From contig NZ_JACORU010000003.1 of the NCBI RefSeq assembly GCF_014297445.1, positions 1 through 64,000 on the forward strand: 64,000 nucleotides of DNA, read 5' to 3'. The position numbers and the translations under genes were made by a program. Origin of the DNA: Ramlibacter albus. Its GTDB lineage: Bacteria; Pseudomonadota; Gammaproteobacteria; Burkholderiales; Burkholderiaceae_C. The notes beneath the pieces were generated by a model. That model was not told the origin of the DNA. It ran no database searches and worked only from the letters and a program-made list of their open reading frames with translations. Positions within the stretch are counted from its first letter, which is position 1, and each line of letters begins with the position of its first letter. Positions 51,704 through 59,753 of the stretch are shown here, in pieces.

Positions 51704-52912
51704 TCACACGCGTTCGAAAATCCCTGCAGCGCCCTGTCCCATTCCGACGCACATCGTGACCATGCCGTACTTCAGATTCTTGCGCTGCAGCGCATGCACG
51801 ACTGTCGCGGAGCGGATAGCGCCGGTGGCGCCGAGCGGGTGGCCGAGCGCGATCGCGCCGCCCATGGGGTTCACCTTCTCGGCATCGAGGCCCAGCGTGT
51901 TGATCACCGCGAGCGACTGCGCGGCGAAGGCTTCGTTCAGCTCGAACCAGTCGATGTCGTCCTGCTTCAGGCCCGCGTTCTTCAGCGCGACCGGGATCGC
52001 CTCGATCGGCCCGATGCCCATGATGTGCGGCGGCACGCCGCGGCTCGCGTAGCCCACGAAACGCGCGAGCGGTTTCAGGTTGAAGCGCTTGAGCGCCGCT
52101 TCGCTCACGATGATGAGCGCGCCGGCGCCGTCCGACGTCTGCGAGCTGTTGCCGGCCGTCACGCTGCCGCGCGCGGCAAACACCGGCTTGAGCTTGCCGA
52201 GCGTTTCCACCGTGGTGTCGGGCCGCGCGCCTTCGTCGATGTTGACGGTGCGCTTCTTCACCGAGACTTCAGCCGACTCGAGGTCGACCGAACGCTCTTC
52301 CACTTCGACGGCGATCATCTCGTTCGCGAACTCACCGGCCTTCATCGCCGCAATCGCCTTCATGTGCGAGCGGTACGCGAACTCGTCCTGCGCGCTGCGC
52401 GACACCTTCCACTGCTGCGCCACCTTCTCGGCCGTGAGGCCCATGCCGTAGGCGATGCCGTAGCTCTCGATGTCGTCGGGATTGCGGAATATGGTGGGCG
52501 ACAGCGAGGGCGAGTTGCCCATCATCGGGACCATGCTCATGCTCTCGGTACCGCCCGCGATCATCACGTCGGCTTCGCCCACGCGGATGCGGTCGGCGGC
52601 CATCTGCACGGCGGAAAGGCCCGACGCGCAGAAGCGGTTGACGGTGATACCGCCCACCGTCTTGGGCAGGCCCGCGAGTACCGCGCCGATGCGCGCGACG
52701 TTCAGGCCCTGCGACGCTTCGGGGATCGCGCAGCCCGCGATCACGTCCTCCACCGCGTGGGGGTCGAGGCCGGGCACCTGCGCCATCGCCGAGCGCAGCG
52801 CGGTCGCCAGCAGGTCGTCCGGCCGGGTGTTGCGGAAGTAGCCCTTGTGCGAGCGCCCGATGGGCGTTCGAGTGGCGGCGACGATGTAGGCGTCCTGGAC
52901 TTGCTTGGCCAT
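51704..52912 (-). CDS. Acetyl-CoA C-acyltransferase (thiolase, FadA type)
   Basis: The 402-residue thiolase carries out the last step of beta-oxidation. Catalytic Cys95 is in NRFCASGLSA, the second Cys in VTMCVGMGQG and the His in GGAIALGHPLGATG. It lies two bases downstream of the FadN-like gene, so the two probably form the usual complex. Confidence 0.95.
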   Translation of the reverse strand: MAKQVQDAYIVAATRTPIGRSHKGYFRNTRPDDLLATALRSAMAQVPGLDPHAVEDVIAGCAIPEASQGLNVARIGAVLAGLPKTVGGITVNRFCASGLSAVQMAADRIRVGEADVMIAGGTESMSMVPMMGNSPSLSPTIFRNPDDIESYGIAYGMGLTAEKVAQQWKVSRSAQDEFAYRSHMKAIAAMKAGEFANEMIAVEVEERSVDLESAEVSVKKRTVNIDEGARPDTTVETLGKLKPVFAARGSVTAGNSSQTSDGAGALIIVSEAALKRFNLKPLARFVGYASRGVPPHIMGIGPIEAIPVALKNAGLKQDDIDWFELNEAFAAQSLAVINTLGLDAEKVNPMGGAIALGHPLGATGAIRSATVVHALQRKNLKYGMVTMCVGMGQGAAGIFERV

Positions 52913-52914
52913 CT

Positions 52915-55314
52915 TCAGTTCCTCAGCGGCTTGCCGGTGTTCAGCAGGCCGAGAATGCGTTCCTGGGTCTTGGGGGTCTGCACGAGCTCGCAGAAGGCCT
53001 GCCGCTCGAGCGCCATCAGGTACTCCTCGGTGACGAGGGTGTTGGCGTCGACGTCGCCGCCGGTCACCACGTTGGCGATCAGCGAGGCGATCCTGAAGTC
53101 GTGCTGGCTGATGAAGCCGCCGTCGCGCATGTTCACCAGCTGCCCCTGGATCGTCGCCTTGCCGCTGCGGCCGGCCACGGGGAACTGGCGCCTGTGCGGC
53201 GGGCGGTAGCCGGCGTCGGTCATCGCCTTCGCGGTCTGCAGCGCGACGTAGAGCAGTTCGTCCTTGTTGGGCACGATGATGTCGCTGTCCAGCAGGAAGC
53301 CGAGCTTGCGCGACTCGATCGCGCTCGTACCCACCTTCGCCATCGCGGCCGCGGTGAACCCCTCCGTCACGAACTTCAGCAAGTCCTTGTCGGTGGACGT
53401 CTGCGCGTTCTCCGCGGCGCGGCGCGCGATGTAGGTCAGGCCGCCGGCACCGGGCACGAGGCCCACACCCACTTCGACCAGGCCGATGTAGCTTTCCATC
53501 GCCACCACGCGCTTGCTCGAATACACGGCGAGCTCGCAGCCACCACCGAGCGCGAGGCCACGCACGGCAGACACCACCGGCACCGACGCGTAGCGAAGCC
53601 GCAGCATGGTCTGCTGCATGAAGCCTTCGGCATCGTCGATGGCGCTCACGCCCACCGCGATGAACGCGGGCAGCATCGCCTGCAGGTCGGCGCCCGCGCT
53701 GAAGGGTTCGTCGCCGGACCACACGACGAGGCCGTCGTAGTCCTTCTCCGCGAGCTCGATGGCCTGCATCAGGCCTTCGCACACCTCGGGGCTGATCGCG
53801 TGCATCTTGGTCTTGATGCTGGCGATGAGCACCTGGTCGTCCAGCGTCCACAGGCGGATGCTGTCGTCCTCGTGCAGCGTCTTGCCGGCTGTCTCGTACT
53901 TCTCGCCTTTCTCGCCCAGCAGCAGCTCGGGAAAAATCTGGCGCTTGTAGACGGGCAGCACGCGGCGCGGCTCGAACTTCTTCGTCGTGGGGTTCCACGA
54001 GCCTTCGGCCGTGTGGACGCCACCCGCTTCGGCAACAGGGCCCTTGAACACCCACTCGGGCAGTGGCGCCTTCGACAGCGCCTTGCCGGCCTCGATGTCC
54101 TGCAGGATCCAGTCGGCCACCTGCAGCCACCCGGCCTCCTGCCACAGCTCGAACGGGCCCTGCTTCATGCCGAAGCCCCAGCGCATCGCCTGGTCCACGT
54201 CACGCGCGGTCTCGGCAATCGACGCGAGATGCACGGCGGCGTAGTGGAAGCTGTTGCGCAGGATCGACCAGAGGAACTGGCCCTGCGGCCCGGTGCTGTT
54301 GCGAAGCAGCTTCAGGCGCTCGCCCGCGGGCTTCTTGAGCATGCGGCCGTACACCTCGTCGGCCTTCTCGCCGCCGGGGACGTAGTCGCCCTTTTCGAGA
54401 TCGAAGCGCAGCACGTCGCGCCCGACCTTCTTGTAGAAGCCGGCCTTCGTCTTCTGGCCGAGGTTGCCTTTTTCCAGCAGCGTCTTGAGCACTTCCGGCG
54501 TGCCGAAGCTGGGATAGAACGGGTCGGTGTCCGCGTTCAGCGTGTCCTGCAGCGTCTTGATGACGTGCGCCATCGTGTCCAGGCCCACAACGTCCGCCGT
54601 GCGGAACGTGCCGCTCGACGCGCGCCCCAGCTTCTTGCCGGTGAGGTCGTCCACCACGTCGAACGTCAGGCCGAACTTCTCCACCTCGCGCATCGTGCCC
54701 AGCATGCCGGCGATGCCGACGCGGTTGGCGATGAAGTTGGGCGTGTCCTTCGCGCGCACCACCCCCTTGCCGAGGCCGCTGGTGACGAAGGTTTCGAGGT
54801 CGTCGAGGATCTGCGGGTTGGTCGTCGGCGTGGCGATCAGCTCCACCAGGTACATGTACCGCGGCGGGTTGAAGAAGTGGATGCCGCAGAAGCGCGGCTT
54901 GATCGCTTCGGGCAGCGCTTCGCTCAATTTGGTGATCGACAGGCCCGAGGTGTTGGACGCCACGATCGCATGCGGCGCGACGAAGGGCGCGATCTTCTTG
55001 TACAGATCGAGCTTCCAGTCCATGCGCTCGGCGATCGCCTCGATGACGAGGTCGCAGTCCTTGAGCTGCTCGAGGTGCTCCTCGTAGTTGGCCTGCCCGA
55101 TCAGCGCGGCGTCTTCGGCGACGCCGAGCGGCGAGGGCTTGAGCTTCTTGAGGTTGTCGACGGCCTTCGTGACGATGCCGTTCTTCGGGCCTTCCTTCGC
55201 GGGCAGGTCGAACAGCACCACGGGCACCTTGACGTTGACAAGGTGGGCCGCGATCTGCGCGCCCATCACGCCCGCGCCGAGCACGGCGACCTTCTTCACC
55301 TGGAATCGGCTCAT
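52915..55314 (-). CDS. 3-hydroxyacyl-CoA dehydrogenase / enoyl-CoA hydratase fusion (FadN-like)
   Basis: The 799-residue protein has the dehydrogenase first (Rossmann VAVLGAGVMGAQIAAHL, then catalytic FFNPPRYMYLVEL) and the enoyl-CoA hydratase domain last (AVRGLALGGGCELAV; VEVGVGLVPGAGG). This order matches FadN and is the reverse of FadB. It would hydrate enoyl-CoA and oxidise the hydroxy product. The start is set at MSRFQVKK because the Rossmann strand then begins properly; an earlier ATG adds 20 unconserved residues. Confidence 0.93.
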   Translation of the reverse strand: MSRFQVKKVAVLGAGVMGAQIAAHLVNVKVPVVLFDLPAKEGPKNGIVTKAVDNLKKLKPSPLGVAEDAALIGQANYEEHLEQLKDCDLVIEAIAERMDWKLDLYKKIAPFVAPHAIVASNTSGLSITKLSEALPEAIKPRFCGIHFFNPPRYMYLVELIATPTTNPQILDDLETFVTSGLGKGVVRAKDTPNFIANRVGIAGMLGTMREVEKFGLTFDVVDDLTGKKLGRASSGTFRTADVVGLDTMAHVIKTLQDTLNADTDPFYPSFGTPEVLKTLLEKGNLGQKTKAGFYKKVGRDVLRFDLEKGDYVPGGEKADEVYGRMLKKPAGERLKLLRNSTGPQGQFLWSILRNSFHYAAVHLASIAETARDVDQAMRWGFGMKQGPFELWQEAGWLQVADWILQDIEAGKALSKAPLPEWVFKGPVAEAGGVHTAEGSWNPTTKKFEPRRVLPVYKRQIFPELLLGEKGEKYETAGKTLHEDDSIRLWTLDDQVLIASIKTKMHAISPEVCEGLMQAIELAEKDYDGLVVWSGDEPFSAGADLQAMLPAFIAVGVSAIDDAEGFMQQTMLRLRYASVPVVSAVRGLALGGGCELAVYSSKRVVAMESYIGLVEVGVGLVPGAGGLTYIARRAAENAQTSTDKDLLKFVTEGFTAAAMAKVGTSAIESRKLGFLLDSDIIVPNKDELLYVALQTAKAMTDAGYRPPHRRQFPVAGRSGKATIQGQLVNMRDGGFISQHDFRIASLIANVVTGGDVDANTLVTEEYLMALERQAFCELVQTPKTQERILGLLNTGKPLRN

Positions 55315-55393
55315 GGCTTTCCCCGCCCTTTCCATGTTGGCGCCGGCGGCGCGTTCTTCCTGGTCTTTGTACATGTTTCTCTCGAGTCTGTGT

Positions 55394-55828
55394 CTACTGG
55401 ACGCGCACCCACGTCTGCGTGCGGCCGAACGGGCCGAACGAGCCGCGCATCTCCAGCTTCCTGCCGCCGTCGATGGGCGTCAGGCGGGCGCCGTATTCCC
55501 GGCCGTTCTCCGGGTCCAGCACCTTGCCGCCGTCCCACACGCCGTCCTTGCCTTCGGCCTTGCGCACGCCGCGGATGATCTCCAGCCCGTCCATCGGCTT
55601 GCCCTTGCGGTCGTCCGAGCATTCGTCGCACACCGCGTCGGGCTTGGCGTTCTTGACGAGGCGCCGCTCGATGCGGCCGCTGAAGACGCCGTCCTTTTCG
55701 ACGATGCGGATCTCCGCCTTGGCTTCGCCGGTCTTGTCGTCGATGCTTCGCCAGAGGCCTGCAGGCGTGACCTGCGCGAACGCCGTAACCGCCGTCATCA
55801 GGACGGCCGCAACCCAGACCTGCCTCAT
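55394..55828 (-). CDS. DUF2147 periplasmic protein
   Basis: The 144-residue product has a signal peptide (VAAVLMTAVTAFAQ) and the DUF2147 pattern GLWRSIDDKTGEAKAEIRI with Cys-x2-Cys (CDEC) and a C-terminal SFGPFGRTQTWVRV. These small exported beta-rich proteins are common beside fatty-acid genes in Burkholderiales; their function is unknown. It overlaps the acyl-CoA dehydrogenase gene by four bases. The 79 bases that follow hold no feature. Confidence 0.85.
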   Translation of the reverse strand: MRQVWVAAVLMTAVTAFAQVTPAGLWRSIDDKTGEAKAEIRIVEKDGVFSGRIERRLVKNAKPDAVCDECSDDRKGKPMDGLEIIRGVRKAEGKDGVWDGGKVLDPENGREYGARLTPIDGGRKLEMRGSFGPFGRTQTWVRVQ

Positions 55829-57621
55829 GCCAGCGCCGCGTCCGTGTCCAGCAGGTTCTTCACGCCCGCACGCGCGGTGCGCAGCAGCGTCGCCGTCTCG
55901 GGGAACAGGCGCGCGAAGTAGAAGCGCGCGGTCTGCAGCTTGGCCTGGTAGAACGGGTCCTTGTTGCCGGCCTCGATCTCGCGCAGCGCCACCTGCGCCA
56001 TGCGCGCCCAGAAGTAGCCGAACACGAGGTGCCCCAGCACGCGCAGGTAGTCCACCGCGGCGGCGCCCACTTCGTCGGGGTTCTGGAAGCCCTTGAAACC
56101 CAGCTCGGTGGTGAACTTGGTCATCTGGTCGCCCAGGTAGGCCACCGGGTTGATGAACTCGCTCATCTTCTCGTTGACGCCTTCTTCCTCCACCAGCTGC
56201 GCCACCAGCTTGCCGAACTTCTTCAGCGTGGCGCCGTTGTTGCCCAGCACCTTGCGGCCCAGCAGGTCCAGCGACTGCACGGTGTTCGTGCCTTCGTAGA
56301 TCATGTTGATGCGGGCATCGCGCACGAACTGCTCCATGCCCCATTCCTTGATGTAGCCGTGCCCTCCGTACACCTGCATGCAGGCGGAGGTGGCGGTCCA
56401 GCCGTTATCGGTGATGAAGGCCTTGACGATGGGCGTGAGCAGCGCGACGAGTTCGGCGCTGTCCTTGCGCACCTTCTCGTCGGGGTGGTGCAGCTCCTTG
56501 TCGAGCAGCAGCGCGCAGAAGTTCGCGAGCGCGCGGCCGCCTTCGGCGTACGCCTTGGCGGTGAGAAGCATCTTGCGCACGTCGGGGTGCACGATGATCG
56601 GGTCCGCCGGCTTGTCCTTGGCCTTCACGCCGGAGAGCGAGCGCATCTGGATGCGGTCCTTGGCGTAGGCCAGCGCGTTCTGGAACGCCACTTCCGTGAG
56701 GCCCAGCGACTGGTTGCCCACGCCCAGGCGCGCGGCGTTCATCATCACGAACATCGCCTGCAGGCCCTTGTTGGGCTCGCCCACCATCGTGCCCACGGCG
56801 CCGTCCAGCACCAGCTGTGCGGTCGCGTTGCCGTGGATGCCCATCTTGTGCTCGAGGCCCCCGCAATAGATGCCGTTGCGCGAACCGATGGAGCCATCGG
56901 CGTTCACGTTGAACTTGGGCACGAGGAACAGGCTGATGCCCTTGCTGCCCTGCGGCGCATCCGGCAGGCGGGCCAGCACCAGGTGCAGGATGTTGGGCGC
57001 CATGTCGTGCTCGCCGGCGGAAATGAAGATCTTGTTGCCGGTGATGCGGTACGTGCCGTCGGCCTGCGGTTCGGCCTTGGTGCGCAGCATGCCGAGGTCG
57101 GTGCCGCAATGCGGCTCGGTCAGGCACATCGTGCCGGTCCACTCGCCGCTCGCGAGCTTGGGCAGGTATTTCTTCTTCTGTTCTTCGGTGCCGTGCGCAT
57201 GCAGCGCCTCGTAGGCGCCGTGCGACAGGCCGGGATACATCGTCCACGCCTGGTTGGCGGCGTTGAGCATCTCGTAGAAGTTCTGGTTGAGCGTGAATGG
57301 CAGGCCCTGGCCGCCGTATTCGGGGTCGCACGACAGCGCGGGCCAGCCGCCTTCGACGTATTTTTGATACGCCTCCTTGAAGCCTTTCGGCGTGGCGACC
57401 TCGTGGGTCTCCTTGTTCAACTTGCAGCCCTCTTCGTCCCCGCTGATGTTGAGGGGGAAGGTCACCTCGGCGGCGAACTTGCCGCCTTCCTCGAGCACCG
57501 CGTTGATCGTGTCCACGTCCACGTCGGCGTGCTTCGGGATCTGCTTGTATTCGTCGGTGACCTTGAGCAGTTCGTGCAGCACGAATTGCATGTCGCGCAG
57601 GGGCGGGGTGTACGTGGGCAT
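55825..57621 (-). CDS. Long-form acyl-CoA dehydrogenase
   Basis: The 598-residue flavoprotein is the long AcdA/DmdC-like type with a C-terminal extension. FAD and substrate segments CLTEPHCGTDLGMLRT and FISAGEHDMAPNILH are present, and the catalytic base Glu lies in MIYEGTNTVQ. It makes the first double bond in acyl-CoA. It lies four bases after tetR. Confidence 0.94.
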   Translation of the reverse strand: MPTYTPPLRDMQFVLHELLKVTDEYKQIPKHADVDVDTINAVLEEGGKFAAEVTFPLNISGDEEGCKLNKETHEVATPKGFKEAYQKYVEGGWPALSCDPEYGGQGLPFTLNQNFYEMLNAANQAWTMYPGLSHGAYEALHAHGTEEQKKKYLPKLASGEWTGTMCLTEPHCGTDLGMLRTKAEPQADGTYRITGNKIFISAGEHDMAPNILHLVLARLPDAPQGSKGISLFLVPKFNVNADGSIGSRNGIYCGGLEHKMGIHGNATAQLVLDGAVGTMVGEPNKGLQAMFVMMNAARLGVGNQSLGLTEVAFQNALAYAKDRIQMRSLSGVKAKDKPADPIIVHPDVRKMLLTAKAYAEGGRALANFCALLLDKELHHPDEKVRKDSAELVALLTPIVKAFITDNGWTATSACMQVYGGHGYIKEWGMEQFVRDARINMIYEGTNTVQSLDLLGRKVLGNNGATLKKFGKLVAQLVEEEGVNEKMSEFINPVAYLGDQMTKFTTELGFKGFQNPDEVGAAAVDYLRVLGHLVFGYFWARMAQVALREIEAGNKDPFYQAKLQTARFYFARLFPETATLLRTARAGVKNLLDTDAALA

Positions 57622-57625
57622 GGGT

Positions 57626-58306
57626 TCAGCCTTTCTTGGTGGACTTCTTCGCGGCCGCGGGGGCGGGAGCCTGCGCGCCGTACTGCCGAAGGATGTTCTC
57701 GAAGCCCGCGTTGGCGCGGGCGATGGAGCGAGGGTTCTTGAGGAAGCGCGCTTCGTAGTGCAGCGCGAGGATGAGGCCGTGGATCTCGAAGAGCATCTGC
57801 TCCTCGTCGGTGTCGGGCTTGAGATGGCCTTCTTCCTTGGCGATCTCGATCGCGCGCTTCATCGCGGCGTGCCACGTCTGCACGGAGCTGGCGAGTGCGT
57901 CGCGGACGGGGCCGGTGCGGTCGTCGAACTCGACGGCGCCGCTGATGTAGATGCAGCCGGAGTCGATCTCGATCGACGTGCGCTTCATCCAGTTGGCGAA
58001 CATCGCGCGCAGGCGCGGCAGGCCGCGCGGCTCGCTCATCGCGGGGTAGAAGACTTCTTCCTCGAAGCGCGCGTGGTACTCGCGGATGACGGAGATCTGC
58101 AGCTCCTCGCGCGAGCCGAAGTGCGCGAACACGCCGCTCTTGCTCATTTGCGTGACCTCGGCCAGCGCGCCGATCGACAGGCCTTCCAGGCCGATCTGCG
58201 TCGCCAGGCCCAGTGCCGCATCGACGATGGCGGCCTTGGTCTGCTGGCCCTTCTGCAAGGCGCGGCCTTCGCGCGCGCGCCGGGTGGGCAGGTCGGTGAC
58301 GGACAT
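57626..58306 (-). CDS. TetR/AcrR family regulator of the beta-oxidation operon
   Basis: The 226-residue regulator has the N-terminal HTH (LSIGALAEVTQMSKSGVFAHFGSREEL, about 42-68) and a TetR_C ligand domain. It is the first gene of the ten-gene directon. An inverted repeat stands just upstream. It probably responds to acyl-CoA. The C-terminal tail (AAAKKSTKKG) is basic. Confidence 0.92.
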   Translation of the reverse strand: MSVTDLPTRRAREGRALQKGQQTKAAIVDAALGLATQIGLEGLSIGALAEVTQMSKSGVFAHFGSREELQISVIREYHARFEEEVFYPAMSEPRGLPRLRAMFANWMKRTSIEIDSGCIYISGAVEFDDRTGPVRDALASSVQTWHAAMKRAIEIAKEEGHLKPDTDEEQMLFEIHGLILALHYEARFLKNPRSIARANAGFENILRQYGAQAPAPAAAKKSTKKG

Positions 58307-58328
58307 GGGCTTCCTGGCAAGAAAATAA

Positions 58329-58342
58329 AACGAACGGTCGTT
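58329..58342. promoter_or_regulatory. Inverted repeat, likely TetR operator
   Basis: AACGA-ACGG-TCGTT is a perfect inverted repeat with 5-base arms, placed 22 bases before the tetR start. Acyl-CoA-responsive TetR regulators of Betaproteobacteria often bind such AACGAACG/CGTTCGTT-type sites. Confidence 0.55.
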
Positions 58343-58419
58343 CTATTCTGCAGGAATTCGGAGGCGAAGGCGGCCAATGACCTCGTTTAGAGGGTTGGTA
58401 CTAACCCGTACCCGGAGTT

Positions 58420-58441
58420 ACCCTCGGCATGCCGCGAGGGT
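58420..58441. terminator. Perfect stem-loop after the hybrid-kinase-like gene
   Basis: ACCCTCG pairs with CGAGGGT around an 8-base loop in the intergenic stretch between the kinase-like gene and tetR, on the downstream side of the former. No T-run follows, so as an intrinsic terminator it would be weak. The rest of 58343-58458 shows nothing else clear. Confidence 0.4.
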
Positions 58442-58458
58442 TTGCGCGCCTGGTGCCC

Positions 58459-59592
58459 TCAGATCACCTTCGCCAGCTCCATCGCCATGATCGGCACGAG
58501 CTGGTGCGACAGCGTGTCGCGCGAGAGGCGGCTCAGGGCGTCGCCGACCCAGCTGGACACCTCGAACACGTTGTTCTCGTCGGCGATCTCGATGAAGGGG
58601 AAGTTCACGTCGTGGCGCTGGATGTCCAGCCGCAGCTCGTCGAACTTCTCGTCGCGCAGGCGCTCGTCCACCAGGATGATGTTCGGCAGCTCGAGCTCGC
58701 ACGAGCGCACCGCCTGCTTCATGGTGGGCGAGCAGTCCACCTGCATGCCGGCGCCCTTGCACACGCGCAGCACCACTTCCTTCACGGCGGGGTCGTCGCA
58801 GATCAGCAGCGCGCGGTGGCCGGCGAGCGGGCGGCTGCCGGTCTCCCAGTCGGAGTTGGGCGCGGCACCCGGGCCCACGTCGACTTCGATCGCGGTCAGG
58901 CCTTCGAGCTTGCGCACGGTGCGCGGAAACTCCAGTTGCATCACGAACTGGCCGGGCACGTGGAAGCGATCGACCGGCACGCCCATCGCGCGGGCGAGCT
59001 GCAGCAGCAGGCACCAGGCCACGTTGTTTTCGAACGGATCGTCCGCGCTGTTCGGTGCCGTGGCTTCCTCTTCGGCCAGCAGGATCGGCGCCGCGATCTT
59101 GAAGGTGAGCACCGCGTGCTCGGGCCAGTTGCGCATCTCCAGCCAGAGCTGGATCTTCGAGCCCTGGCTCGCGGCCCAGTCGAGCGCCGTTTCGACGAGG
59201 CTCACGAGCAGGCCGGGGTCGACGATGACTTCGATGTCGGAGAGGTGCAGGTCCACCAGCACGTGCTGCGCCTTGAGCCAGCGCTCGCGCTCCTGCGCGA
59301 TGTTGCGCACCACCTGTTCCAGTGAGAGGCGTTCGTGCGACTGGCGCACGCGGCCGTTGCCCAGGCGGGCGATCTGCTGCGCGCGGATGGCGACGATGTG
59401 CGCGTCGGCGATCGCGTGGCGCAGCGCGCGCACCTGGTCGCGCGAGAGGAGCTTGCGGGCATGCAGCTCCTGCAGCTCGCGGTTCATCACGCGCGTGTGC
59501 CGCGCCAGCTCACCGCCGATCAACCCCGCCAAGGCCAGCCCGTCCAGGGTGGACGCGCCTGCCGCTTCTTCACCAGCGTCCGCATCGCTCAT
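58459..59592 (-). CDS. Degenerate hybrid sensor-kinase/receiver-like protein
   Basis: The 377-residue cytosolic protein has a helical N-terminal part (about 20-110), a region resembling a histidine-kinase ATPase domain (VDPGLLVSLVETALDWAASQG, FENNVAWCLLLQLARAMGV) and a C-terminal receiver-like domain (ALLICDDPAVKEVVLRVC, IILVDERL). The phosphorylatable His and several ATP-binding residues are not obvious, so it may be a pseudokinase or a binding platform. The ATG at 59592 follows GGAGG with eight-base spacing. Confidence 0.65.
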   Translation of the reverse strand: MSDADAGEEAAGASTLDGLALAGLIGGELARHTRVMNRELQELHARKLLSRDQVRALRHAIADAHIVAIRAQQIARLGNGRVRQSHERLSLEQVVRNIAQERERWLKAQHVLVDLHLSDIEVIVDPGLLVSLVETALDWAASQGSKIQLWLEMRNWPEHAVLTFKIAAPILLAEEEATAPNSADDPFENNVAWCLLLQLARAMGVPVDRFHVPGQFVMQLEFPRTVRKLEGLTAIEVDVGPGAAPNSDWETGSRPLAGHRALLICDDPAVKEVVLRVCKGAGMQVDCSPTMKQAVRSCELELPNIILVDERLRDEKFDELRLDIQRHDVNFPFIEIADENNVFEVSSWVGDALSRLSRDTLSHQLVPIMAMELAKVI

Positions 59593-59618
59593 GTCCCGTC
59601 CTCCAACTGCTGGACGGC

Positions 59619-59647
59619 AGGTTACGAACTGACACAACTTGTGTCAA
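59619..59647 (-). promoter_or_regulatory. Promoter of the hybrid-kinase-like gene
   Basis: On the minus strand a perfect TTGACA (59647-59642) is followed after 17 bases by TAACCT (59624-59619). The -35 and spacer are covered by the 17-bp palindrome at 59630-59646. The predicted leader is about 20 bases with GGAGG. Confidence 0.6.
59630..59646. promoter_or_regulatory. 17-bp palindrome in the divergent intergenic region
   Basis: TGACACAACTTGTGTCA has perfect 8-base arms around one central base; another TTGTGTC half-site follows at 59649-59655. It covers the kinase-like promoter and lies about 110 bases before the divergent gene. It is a probable operator; the regulator is not encoded within the window as far as can be seen. 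Confidence 0.65.
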
Positions 59648-59753
59648 TTTGTGTCCGATGGGCGGTTTTCGCTGTGAAATCGTTGGCAGCTGGCGACCGG
59701 AACTTCAGCTTCGAAACGGGCCACACACGACCGATGGAATGCATGAGGTGAGC

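Noticed and set aside
53101..55578. An 825-codon open frame on the plus strand
   Set aside because: It mirrors the FadN-like gene. Its composition is typical antisense (His, Arg, Leu, Val-rich) with no recognisable motif.
58420..58441. Reading the stem-loop as a strong intrinsic terminator
   Set aside because: The stem is perfect but no T-run follows on either strand, so it is reported only as a weak candidate.
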